Origin: Chthonomonadaceae bacterium
Lineage (GTDB): Bacteria; Armatimonadota; Chthonomonadetes; Chthonomonadales; Chthonomonadaceae
DNA length: 11,957 nt
NCBI GenBank assembly: GCA_014377395.1
Contig: JACMPS010000324.1
Span: 1 to 11,957, forward strand
Direction: 5' to 3'
The notes under the pieces are model-generated. The model ran no database searches. It was not told the origin of the DNA and saw only the letters and a list, made by a program, of their open reading frames with translations. Both the position numbers and the translations under genes were made by a program. Positions 6,626-11,957 of this stretch are shown in pieces (positions within the stretch are counted from its first letter, which is position 1; every line of letters starts with the position of its first letter).

Positions 6626-6661
6626 ACCCACTGCGTTAGAGAACACAGAGGCACAGGGAAA
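6626..6661 (+). repeat. Dispersed repeat, copy A
   Basis: A 36-base sequence beginning ACCCACTGCGTTAGAG and ending CACAGGGAAA. It matches copy B (6800-6836, opposite orientation) at 29 of 36 positions and copy C (7909-7942, same orientation) over most of its length. Confidence 0.6.
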
Positions 6662-6799
6662 GACAGAGGAAAGTGTCAAGCGTTGAGCATTAAGTGTTGC
6701 GGCGAAAATTGTCTTCTCTCCTCTTTCAATTTCTTTTCTTCGTATTTTGTCTTTTGATCCTTATCATCGGTGTTAATCTGTGGATAAATCTCTTCTGCA

Positions 6800-6836
6800 T
6801 TTCCCTGTGTCTTCGTGCTTTCTAGCGGAGTGGGTA
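6800..6836 (-). repeat. Dispersed repeat, copy B (inverted relative to A)
   Basis: Read on the minus strand it begins ACCCACTCCGCTAGAAAG and ends CACAGGGAAA. With copy A it forms inverted ends around a 138-base AT-rich segment that also holds GATTAACACCGATGATAAGG on the minus strand. No coding sequence is seen between the two copies. Confidence 0.6.
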
Positions 6837-6842
6837 GTTAGT

Positions 6843-7307
6843 TTATTTTTTCGCCAGTTCGCGTTTTGTGACCTCGTGGCGATAGGCAAACATCTTCTCG
6901 ATGTCTCTCCGAATCAAAAGCGCATCCGCGATCTCTCCCAGGATCCCGAAGGGCGGCGTGTAAGTGACTTCATCAATGAGAAGCGTGTGCGTGGCGTCTA
7001 TTGCCTCAAAGCGGTGCGTGTGATGCCATGCCTTGAAAGGACCCTTGCCGGGGATTTGCTCGTCCTCGAAGCGGGTGGGGGGGCAATAGACGACGATTTT
7101 TGCGTGCCAGGTAGGAAGCGGAAGGATGCCCCACCGCTTGAGTTTGAGCTTGTAAATCACGCCCTCGCGCATCGGTTCGGGGCTGCCGTCAAGGGTAGCG
7201 GTTGTGTTGGGCGGAGTTAGCAGGAAAAGTGTTTCGATTGAGTCGTGAAACTCCCATACTTTTGCAATGGGCGCATCGAGCGAACAACGAAATTCTAAAC
7301 TTGGCAT
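6843..7307 (-). CDS. SRPBCC-superfamily (START/Bet v1-like) ligand-binding protein
   Basis: 154 residues, the size of a single helix-grip domain. The opening EFRCSLDAPIAKVWEFHDSIETLFLLTPP (residues 5-33) is the classic SRPBCC start: strand, then an 'AP..kVWeF' helix. Antiparallel strands (YKLKLKRWGILPLPTWHAKIVVY, FKAWHHTHRFEAID, HTLLIDEVTYTPPFG) follow, and a long C-terminal helix (RRDIEKMFAYRHEVTKRELA) closes the pocket. The family binds hydrophobic ligands or carries polyketide-cyclase-like activity; the ligand cannot be told from sequence. The ATG at 7307 has AGGGAG about 8 bases upstream. No signal peptide is present. It has no clear operon partner: the zinc-finger gene upstream is separated by 127 bases containing a strong hairpin. 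Confidence 0.72.
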   Translation of the reverse strand: MPSLEFRCSLDAPIAKVWEFHDSIETLFLLTPPNTTATLDGSPEPMREGVIYKLKLKRWGILPLPTWHAKIVVYCPPTRFEDEQIPGKGPFKAWHHTHRFEAIDATHTLLIDEVTYTPPFGILGEIADALLIRRDIEKMFAYRHEVTKRELAKK

Positions 7308-7334
7308 CTATGGGTCTCCCTAAAAATGATTACA

Positions 7335-7371
7335 CCCCGTTCCGTTTCGTTAGTTACGAAGCGGAGCGGGG
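7335..7371. repeat. Long hairpin (16-bp stem) between two minus-strand genes
   Basis: Arms CCCCGTTCCGTTTCGT (7335-7350) and ACGAAGCGGAGCGGGG (7356-7371) pair at 14 of 16 positions, the other two forming G-U pairs in a plus-strand transcript; the loop is TAGTT. No T-run follows directly on either strand (the nearest, on the minus strand, is about 9 bases away), so it may be a weak terminator for the zinc-finger gene or a REP-like element. Confidence 0.55.
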
Positions 7372-7434
7372 CGAAGTCATCCACAGCAGGAGAAATTGGA
7401 CTTAAAAATGGCGCGTTGGTACGGATAATTACGA

Positions 7435-7722
7435 TTAAGAAGCCGGAGCGAAATCGTAAATGGGGATCAGAGCAACCTCATCGGGAGTGCGATCAGAATG
7501 TATTGCAGACATTAGTTGCCCGGTCGTCGCGAGTGTGAAGACCGATTCGCCGCAATTCTGGCACACCTCCGCAGGAACATTACGCACCACCGCAAACCCT
7601 ATTTGCGATTTCCGTAATGTGAGGGTGATCAAATGCCGTTCGCATGATCCGCCGCAAACCTGGCAGTTTGCAACGGCGGCACGAGAGGCGGCACTGTTGG
7701 ATTCGATCATCGGGATATCCAT
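7435..7722 (-). CDS. YgiT-type zinc-finger protein (orphan MqsA-like antitoxin domain)
   Basis: 95 residues with two CxxC pairs, C20-x2-C23 (CQVCGG) and C54-x2-C57 (CQNCGE), around a beta hairpin 'LITLTLRKSQIGFAVVRNVPAEVC'. This is the pattern of the YgiT/MqsA N-terminal zinc finger. Such short proteins usually accompany a small toxin (MqsR or a DUF4258 RNase-like protein), but no such gene is found on either side. The DNA-binding half of full MqsA is absent. Start choice is open: ATG 7722 has its GGAG almost touching it, while ATG 7710 lies 13 bases from the same GGAG. An in-frame TGA just upstream excludes a longer form. It may be a leftover of a toxin-antitoxin pair or a stand-alone regulator. 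Confidence 0.72.
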   Translation of the reverse strand: MDIPMIESNSAASRAAVANCQVCGGSCERHLITLTLRKSQIGFAVVRNVPAEVCQNCGESVFTLATTGQLMSAIHSDRTPDEVALIPIYDFAPAS

Positions 7723-7908
7723 TCTCCTTTGCTTTCAGGGTATTCCTATTATTCTCTATTTCTCCTATTGATGCTACTGACAAAACTACAATATCCCTCT
7801 TTTGAGAAGAAAACACGAATAAATACGGATAAAGGAGATGGGTAAAAGAAGGAAATTACAGAAAGGTCGGAGTAATCACTACTATGAGTTGGAACAGCAG
7901 AGATACCC

Positions 7909-7942
7909 ACCCACTCCGTTAGAGACACGGAGGCACAGAGAA
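7909..7942 (+). repeat. Dispersed repeat, copy C
   Basis: ACCCACTCCGTTAGAGACAC followed by GGAGGCACAGAGAA. It is the third copy of the family at 6626-6661 and 6800-6836, here two bases shorter in the middle. Confidence 0.55.
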
Positions 7943-8029
7943 TAGAGAGGGAAAATATTTCACGCAAAGCCGCAATGAAAACTTTGGAGAATTGATGTGA
8001 GGGCTAAGAACGTGATAAAAGCGTTTTTG

Positions 8030-8144
8030 CTCAGGGCGAAATCTGACAAATGGTGTGTCCGAAGGACACGGGGCGGAACGCCTCTAGCGCGGAATTTATT
8101 CCTGCGGAAAGCATACCAACTCGACTTTTTCGACACGCCCTGAG
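8030..8144. repeat. Structured intergenic element with nested inverted repeats
   Basis: The outer arms CTCAGGGCG (8030-8038) and CGCCCTGAG (8136-8144) are perfectly complementary. Inside are three adjacent hairpins: GTGTCC-GAA-GGACAC (8055-8069), GGCG-GAA-CGCC (8072-8082), and CGCGGAAT-TT-ATTCC-t-GCG (8088-8106). The layout is a multi-branched fold. It may be a small non-autonomous repeat or a structured RNA; the sequence alone does not decide. Confidence 0.45.
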
Positions 8145-8160
8145 GCAGTCACAGTAACTC

Positions 8161-8185
8161 CCCTCCCCCGGATTTTGGGGGAGGG
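8161..8185 (-). terminator. GC-rich hairpin downstream of the prenyl synthase gene (possible terminator)
   Basis: CCCTCCCCC (8161-8169) pairs perfectly with GGGGGAGGG (8177-8185) across a GGATTTT loop, 43 bases past the stop of the minus-strand gene. No T-run follows, so termination is uncertain. Similar C/G-rich hairpins occur as intergenic repeats in several bacterial phyla. Confidence 0.4.
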
Positions 8186-8228
8186 CTGAGTGGGCGAAAT
8201 GGAGGTGGGGGGCTTTCAGAAAGAACCG

Positions 8229-9287
8229 CTATCGGTCTCGCTGAATGACGTAATCCGTCAGTTGCAGAAAACTGTCGCGGGCAGGGCTGTCGGGCAACAA
8301 GGCAAGGGCTTTTGTGGACTGCTCGACGTAAGTGCTTGCCACTTCGCGGGTGCGAGTAAACGCGCCGTATCGCTCCAAGATCGCACAAACGCGCACCACC
8401 CCGGCGTCCTCCAGATCGGCATTCCCGAAAGAGGTCAGCAACGTGTTTCGCTCTTCCTCGGTGGCTTCTCCCAGTGCCAGCATAAAGGGCAGGGTCGCCC
8501 GTCCGTCTTTCAGGTCGGAACCGCGTGGCTTGCCCGTGATTGCGGGGTCGCCCGTGTAGTCAAGAAGGTCGTCGGCAAGTTGAAACGCCATTCCGAGGCG
8601 ATACCCGTAGTCTGCAAGAGCCGCTTCCTGTGACTCGGTTGCTCCCGCAAGAATCGCACCACAACGGCAGCACCCCTCCACAAAAACGGCAGTCTTCTTC
8701 CGCAGAATTTCCAAATAGGTTTCTTCCAGTAGGTTTGCATCACCTGTCGCCGAAATTTCGATCACTTCGCCCTCGCTCATGTCAATCGTGATTTCGGAAA
8801 CCGTGCGAATAATCCGTAAATCTCCGTCCATCGAAAGTAGGCGCATCGCTCGTGCCAGAATGTAATCGCCGCTCAAGACTGCGACTCCATTGCCGAAAAT
8901 TGCGTTTGCGGTGGGCTTGCCGCGTCGGGTAGCCGTATTGTCCACCACGTCGTCATGCATAAGAGTTGCCATGTGAACGAACTCGACGGCAGCCCCCACC
9001 GTTGCAAGCCGCTCCGGGGAAATCTCAGGATTAATTGCACGGGCGGAAAGAGCCACCATCGCAGGACGAAGCCGCTTGCCTCCCGCGTTCATAACATGTT
9101 GGGTCAGAGTGTAAACAATCCGCCCTTCTGAACCGAGATCGGAAGCCATTCGCGCTTCGACCGCTTCCAGATCGGAACGTACCAGACTCAAAAAATCGGC
9201 ACTTGAAGAGGAAGCACCAGAACGAACGGGTTGACGCCGGGGAGTTGTTGCCGGATAAGTGGCTGTCGGGAAAAGGGTAACGCTCAT
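8229..9287 (-). CDS. Long-chain polyprenyl diphosphate synthase (quinone side chain)
   Basis: 352 residues of the trans-isoprenyl diphosphate synthase family, which adds isopentenyl diphosphate units to an allylic starter to make the C35-C50 tail of menaquinone or ubiquinone. Landmarks: GGKRLRP (69-75) for substrate binding; first Asp-rich motif DDVVD (112-116) within VHMATLMHDDVVDNTATRRG; the KT pair near 198-199; and second Asp-rich motif FQLADDLLDYTGDP (235-248). The absence of bulky residues at the fifth position before the first motif (A107) fits a long product, so IspB/HepT type rather than farnesyl synthase. The N-terminal ~30 residues are Ser/Pro/Thr-rich, extra to the family and possibly disordered. 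The ATG lies in an ATGA overlap with ubiE and has GGAGG 7 bases upstream. Confidence 0.93.
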   Translation of the reverse strand: MSVTLFPTATYPATTPRRQPVRSGASSSSADFLSLVRSDLEAVEARMASDLGSEGRIVYTLTQHVMNAGGKRLRPAMVALSARAINPEISPERLATVGAAVEFVHMATLMHDDVVDNTATRRGKPTANAIFGNGVAVLSGDYILARAMRLLSMDGDLRIIRTVSEITIDMSEGEVIEISATGDANLLEETYLEILRKKTAVFVEGCCRCGAILAGATESQEAALADYGYRLGMAFQLADDLLDYTGDPAITGKPRGSDLKDGRATLPFMLALGEATEEERNTLLTSFGNADLEDAGVVRVCAILERYGAFTRTREVASTYVEQSTKALALLPDSPARDSFLQLTDYVIQRDR

Positions 9288-10057
9288 GATCGAGCCTCCG
9301 TTTCGCTCCGCAGGGGCTTTGTGCCGATGTGGATGCAGACCGTTCCAAAATTCAGATCGCGGATCGAGATGTCTCTCAATCCCGCTTCACGCATCAGACT
9401 TTCCAGTTTTTCGCGTGAGACGAATTGTTTCATTGATTCGGGAAGATAGGTGTACGCCTCGCGTCGGCTGAACAATCCGCCGATGCGCGGCAAAATTCGG
9501 AACAGGTAAAAGTCCACAAATGGCTTGTACCACTTCTGGCGAGGACGATTAAATTCAAGAATGACGACACGCCCACCCGGTTTCGCCACGCGGGTCATTT
9601 CCCGAAGAGCGCAATCAATGTGGGCGACATTGCGGATCCCAAATCCAACCGTCACAGCATCAAACCGATCCGAGGAATAGGGAAGGGCTTCGGCGTTGGA
9701 AACCATCATTGTGACAGGAGCGGAGGCAGTAGGGAGTTTGTGCAAACCGTTACGGATCATCGGTTCGCAGAAATCGGAGGCAACGACGCGCCCGGTTTGA
9801 GTCACTGCCTTTGCGAGATCAAGCGCGAAATCGCCTGTGCCCGTGCAAACATCGAGGCAGGTGTCTCCCGCTTTGACATTTGCGAGGGAGACCGCCAGTT
9901 TTCGCCAGTTGTAGTGTTGGCGCAAGCTCAAAACATCGTTCATCAGGTCATAACGCGAGGCAATGCCGGAGAACATCTCCTGCACATATTTCTCTTTATC
10001 ACCGACAAAAAGGGAATTTTTCGCCCCTTCCGCCCCTTCTGCAATTGCCTGTGCCAT
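9284..10057 (-). CDS. ubiE: Demethylmenaquinone/2-methoxy-6-polyprenyl-benzoquinol C-methyltransferase
   Basis: 257 residues, standard length for UbiE/MenG, which methylates the quinone ring with SAM in the last step of menaquinone (and a mid step of ubiquinone) synthesis. Visible: MFSGIASRYDLMNDVLSLRQHYNWRK (28-53), the family's N-terminal signature; SAM motif LDVCTGTGDFALDLA (68-82); SDFCEPMI (94-101); and the second signature VTVGFGIRNVAHIDCALREMTRVAKPGGRVVILEF (135-169). ATG 10057 is preferred: GAGGG precedes it, whereas the longer frame from GTG 10093 adds 12 basic residues not seen in the family. It is the first gene of a two-gene operon with the prenyl synthase. Whether ubiquinone or menaquinone is made cannot be decided here; menG would be the alternative symbol. 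Confidence 0.95.
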   Translation of the reverse strand: MAQAIAEGAEGAKNSLFVGDKEKYVQEMFSGIASRYDLMNDVLSLRQHYNWRKLAVSLANVKAGDTCLDVCTGTGDFALDLAKAVTQTGRVVASDFCEPMIRNGLHKLPTASAPVTMMVSNAEALPYSSDRFDAVTVGFGIRNVAHIDCALREMTRVAKPGGRVVILEFNRPRQKWYKPFVDFYLFRILPRIGGLFSRREAYTYLPESMKQFVSREKLESLMREAGLRDISIRDLNFGTVCIHIGTKPLRSETEARS

Positions 10058-10134
10058 GACCGCCCTCGACTTTCCAAACCTTCTAAAACGCACTAAACTT
10101 TGAGTTTGTCCCTTTTTTCACAATCTATACTACG

Positions 10135-10164
10135 ATTATACTCACGCTACGGTTGCAGAGTCAA
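10135..10164 (-). promoter_or_regulatory. Promoter of the ubiE-prenyl synthase operon
   Basis: On the minus strand TTGACT (10159-10164), an 18-base spacer, and a perfect TATAAT (10135-10140). The leader to the ATG at 10057 would be about 70 bases. Confidence 0.65.
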
Positions 10165-10270
10165 CACCCTGCCCCCTATAATTTTCGAGGATACATTATT
10201 ATACAATGATATAAGGAGGACGGTTCCAACGGTTACTCTCTTTTCGGCAGTTCTCTTAGTGTTCTGTACT

Positions 10271-10307
10271 AAAAAACGCCCCTGCCGTTTGCAAACGGCA
10301 GGGGCGT
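10271..10307 (-). terminator. Intrinsic terminator of the PEP-CTERM gene
   Basis: Arms ACGCCCCTGCCGTTTG (10276-10291) and CAAACGGCAGGGGCGT (10292-10307) form a perfect 32-base palindrome, and the A-run 10271-10276 gives a T-run on the minus strand directly after the stem. It sits 46 bases past the stop codon of the minus-strand gene. Confidence 0.9.
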
Positions 10308-10352
10308 CTTCAATCTTACAGGAAAAACTTACTGGGAAACATGGAGAAAGAA

Positions 10353-11487
10353 TTAGTTTCGGCGACGACGTAAAAGTGCGCCACTCATCAGAATTCCGCA
10401 AATGCCGAAAGCTACCGCTCCCGGCTCCGGAACGGCAGTGGTTCCCGCTCCAAGTCCGAAAACATATAATTGACGATTTGTGAAATCGGAGACGGCAAGC
10501 GTTTGAAAAGGGGCATCAAACGAGAAATCATACGCACCCACGTCGTCGAGTGCCGCAAAAGAGCCCAAGTTCAGCGTGAGAGCCGTCCCGGTTTTGCTGA
10601 AGACTTTGACGACGTTCGAGAAAGCCTGTCCGCCGCCATTGGAAGTGCGGTCGTTGAGGATCAGAAAATCTCCGTAAAGAGTTGAGTTCACGAAAGTCAG
10701 GTTTTCGTTGTCTACCACCCCCGAAGTCGGAAGTCCGCCGATCACGCTAGAGCCTCCTCCCACAAAGGTATTGTCCCCATTGCAAACGGCTTTCGTCAAT
10801 CGGTTGGACTCACGAGTATACAGGTCGCCCGTCACCGGATCGAAAGTCAGGTCTCGCCACACCGTCGAAGTCGGGGTGGTATTGATGATTGCGCCTGCAT
10901 TTTGTCCATTGATGTAGGTTCCGGTAGGGGCGTTCAGCAGATGCCGTCTGCCGCTTCCAATACTGAGGTAGGCGACGCCTTTGTTGGTTCCGCCGCCATT
11001 GAAGCCCGGATCGAAGGCAACCCCGTCTCCGCGTCGCGTCGCTGGCGGCGGTTCCGATACGCCAGTTAAGGGCATTCGTCGTTGGATCGAAGGAGCGCAC
11101 CGAGTCGCCGTTGCCGCTTCCATTGTCGTAAGCCGCCGCAAGCGTGTTTCCGTTGACGGCGAGACTTGTGATCCCGCATGAATTGTTGGTAGGCAATGAG
11201 CCAAAGGAGGTGCCGAGCAAAGGAGTTGTCAGGACATTGGAGACGGAGACGATTGCCGTTGGGGTTCCGGTTGCGCCTTGATTGTAGCCGCCCACCCACG
11301 CCGTCGAGCCATTCCATGCTACCGCAGAAATGTTGTTGCCGATATAGGAGGGGCTTGTAGAAGCGGATGCCGTCGCAGAAAGATCAACTTGCGTGATCAA
11401 ATTGAGAACAATCTGTGCGTGTGCGCCGGAGGAGATTGCCGGAAGTAAGGCGGTGGAAAGAGCCCCTGTAAAACAGAAAGATTTCAT
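10353..11487 (-). pseudogene. Secreted PEP-CTERM sorting-domain protein, interrupted by one frameshift
   Basis: Two overlapping minus-strand frames make one protein. The first (from ATG 11487) begins with a signal peptide (MKSFCFTGALSTALLPAISS, then GAHA before Q25) and runs as a repetitive, Gly/Asn/Thr-rich beta-propeller-like sequence (AVAWNGSTAWVGGYN, ITSLAVNGNTLAAAYDN) to T152. The second resumes at GDGVAFDPGFNGGG and ends in the PEP-CTERM tail: AVPEPGA, a hydrophobic segment, then RRRRN at the stop at 10353. The frame changes by +1 at 11029-11042, where the minus strand has two GCGAC units. A third unit would give an unbroken ASDATRRGDGVAFDP and a protein of about 379 residues. As written, translation from 11487 runs past the intended frame and yields a 225-residue product lacking the sorting tail. 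An assembly error, a real mutation, or length variation of the repeat are all possible. The function is unknown; such proteins are exported and processed by exosortase. Confidence 0.82.
11029..11042 (-). repeat. Short tandem repeat (GCGAC) at the frameshift
   Basis: The minus strand reads GCGAC twice, followed by GCG. The change of reading frame in the PEP-CTERM gene maps to this tract, and gain or loss of one 5-base unit changes the frame. Confidence 0.7.
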
Positions 11488-11559
11488 AAAAATATGTTTC
11501 TCTCAAAGGTAGAATCGAGAGAATACTGCCCTCTCGCTCAGGGACAAAAATACAAAATC

Positions 11560-11588
11560 ATCTTAGCAGATTTGCGAAGGGCTGTCAA
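11560..11588 (-). promoter_or_regulatory. Strong sigma-70-type promoter of the PEP-CTERM gene
   Basis: A perfect TTGACA (11583-11588), a 17-base spacer, and TAAGAT (11560-11565) on the minus strand. The predicted leader is about 65 bases and contains a 6-bp hairpin (CGAGAG 11516-11521 with CTCTCG 11531-11536). The Shine-Dalgarno before ATG 11487 is weak. Confidence 0.7.
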
Positions 11589-11894
11589 TGGTATCTTTTG
11601 CGTAACAGTACGGGTTTTGCAGAAACGAACACTGCTACCATTGCTCTTTGTGATTTTACAGTGAGAATTCTGCTTACGGAAACAGTCAAGCCCCGTACAA
11701 GCGTCAGAGTAAGAAAAATGTCATAATGAGCATGGGCAAGTGGCTTATAAAAAGATCGCGCCCAAAATTAGAAACACTCGTCACTCTTAACTCAGCACTC
11801 CGGCTCAAAAATAACTCTTCGAGCCACTAAAAGAGAAAGACACGGTTTATTCAGTACGACTCGATCTTTACCCGATCTATAAAGGAAACTCGAT
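11589..11894. other. Intergenic stretch between divergent genes, no gene seen
   Basis: There is no open frame with a recognisable product and no tRNA-like fold. A loose inverted repeat is present: GCAGAA (11619-11624) with TTCTGC (11668-11673), and inside it CACTG with CAGTG. TATAAA at 11746-11751 could be a plus-strand -10 box for the gene at 11895, but no convincing -35 is seen. Confidence 0.45.
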
Positions 11895-11957
11895 TTGAAA
11901 TCTATTTTTACCTGTGGGACTCGTTGGCGAGTGACCACGCTTGCGCTTTTCGCGCTG
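11895..11957 (+). CDS. Start of a probable secreted protein (runs off the window)
   Basis: Only 21 codons are present. A TTG start at 11895 is preceded 8 bases upstream by AAAGGA (11881-11886). The translation MKSIFTCGTRWRVTTLALFAL has a positively charged start followed by a hydrophobic run, as in a signal peptide or N-terminal anchor. The gene diverges from the PEP-CTERM gene, whose product also begins MKS. No family can be assigned from this length, and the existence of the gene rests on the Shine-Dalgarno and signal-like sequence alone. Confidence 0.5.
   Translation, partial: MKSIFTCGTRWRVTTLALFAL

Larger units (their letters stand above)
7723..8228. other. 506-base intergenic region with repeats and hairpins, no gene seen
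   Basis: No open frame here has a recognisable product. The stretch holds a degenerate repeat-like segment around 7814-7835 (CACGAATAAATACGGATAAA, similar to the segment between repeat copies A and B), repeat copy C, a 115-base element with nested inverted repeats (8030-8144), and a GC-rich hairpin (8161-8185). Confidence 0.6.

Noticed and set aside
7749..7967. A 72-codon minus-strand frame upstream of the zinc-finger gene, considered as the missing toxin
   Set aside because: The translation shows no toxin motif, it includes dispersed repeat copy C, and no ribosome binding site is present.
8190..8633. A 147-codon plus-strand frame opposite the prenyl synthase gene
   Set aside because: It lies antisense to a well-supported gene and has no recognisable product.
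10153..10219. Plus-strand TTGCAG-18-TATAAT followed by an AAGGAGG sequence
   Set aside because: No start codon with an open frame lies within reach of the AAGGAGG, and the hairpin at 10276-10307 has no T-run on the plus strand, so neither a small gene nor a terminated small RNA is supported.
10147..10401. An 84-codon minus-strand frame between the PEP-CTERM and ubiE genes
   Set aside because: It spans the terminator hairpin and the end of the PEP-CTERM gene in another frame and has no plausible start signal or family features.
11777..11802. CACTCGTCACTCTTAACTCA tract, considered as a tandem repeat or CRISPR-like unit
   Set aside because: The units are degenerate and there is no regular spacer-repeat alternation; it is at most a low-complexity intergenic phrase.

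Overview
The window looks like chromosomal DNA of a free-living, probably Gram-negative bacterium. A protein with a signal peptide and a PEP-CTERM/exosortase sorting tail (VPEP, hydrophobic stretch, RRRR) implies an outer-membrane, EPS-producing lineage. That tail style, the moderate GC and the scattered short intergenic repeats would fit Armatimonadota or a similar phylum, but this is only an inference; no rRNA or other decisive marker is present. The first ~1.65 kb looks more AT-rich than the rest.

Layout. (1) 1-1643, plus strand: the 3' part of an AIPR-type abortive-infection protein, then a HEPN-domain protein and an overlapping 99-aa protein of unknown function, closed by a bidirectional terminator. 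This looks like the edge of a defence/toxin-antitoxin island that continues upstream of the window. (2) 1752-4253: a divergent pair, ahcY (S-adenosylhomocysteine hydrolase, minus) and an ArsR-type regulator fused to a SAM-methyltransferase-like domain (plus). Between them is a near-perfect 16-bp palindrome over the ahcY -35 region. The arrangement matches the SahR model, in which a SAH-sensing repressor controls the SAM cycle. (3) 4207-5588, minus: a RES-domain toxin and its Xre/MbcA/ParS-type antitoxin, joined by a TAATG stop/start overlap. The antitoxin carries an unusual N-terminal receiver-like domain, and the toxin gene overlaps the regulator gene tail to tail. (4) 5662-7722, minus: an APH(6)/hydroxyurea-type small-molecule kinase, a SRPBCC-fold protein and an orphan YgiT-type zinc-finger protein, separated by repeat-containing intergenic DNA. 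(5) 7723-8228: a non-coding stretch with several hairpins and one copy of a dispersed repeat. (6) 8229-10057, minus: a two-gene quinone operon, ubiE/menG then a long-chain polyprenyl diphosphate synthase, with an ATGA overlap and a recognisable promoter. (7) 10353-11487, minus: a secreted PEP-CTERM protein gene broken by a single frameshift at a GCGAC tandem repeat, with its own strong promoter and terminator. (8) 11895 to the end, plus: the first 21 codons of a probable secreted protein.

How the parts work together: ahcY and its regulator keep methylation going by removing SAH, the product of methyltransferases such as UbiE. The prenyl synthase and UbiE supply the tail and ring methylation of the respiratory quinone. 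The rest is accessory: defence or toxin-antitoxin genes, a putative antibiotic kinase and a cell-surface protein.
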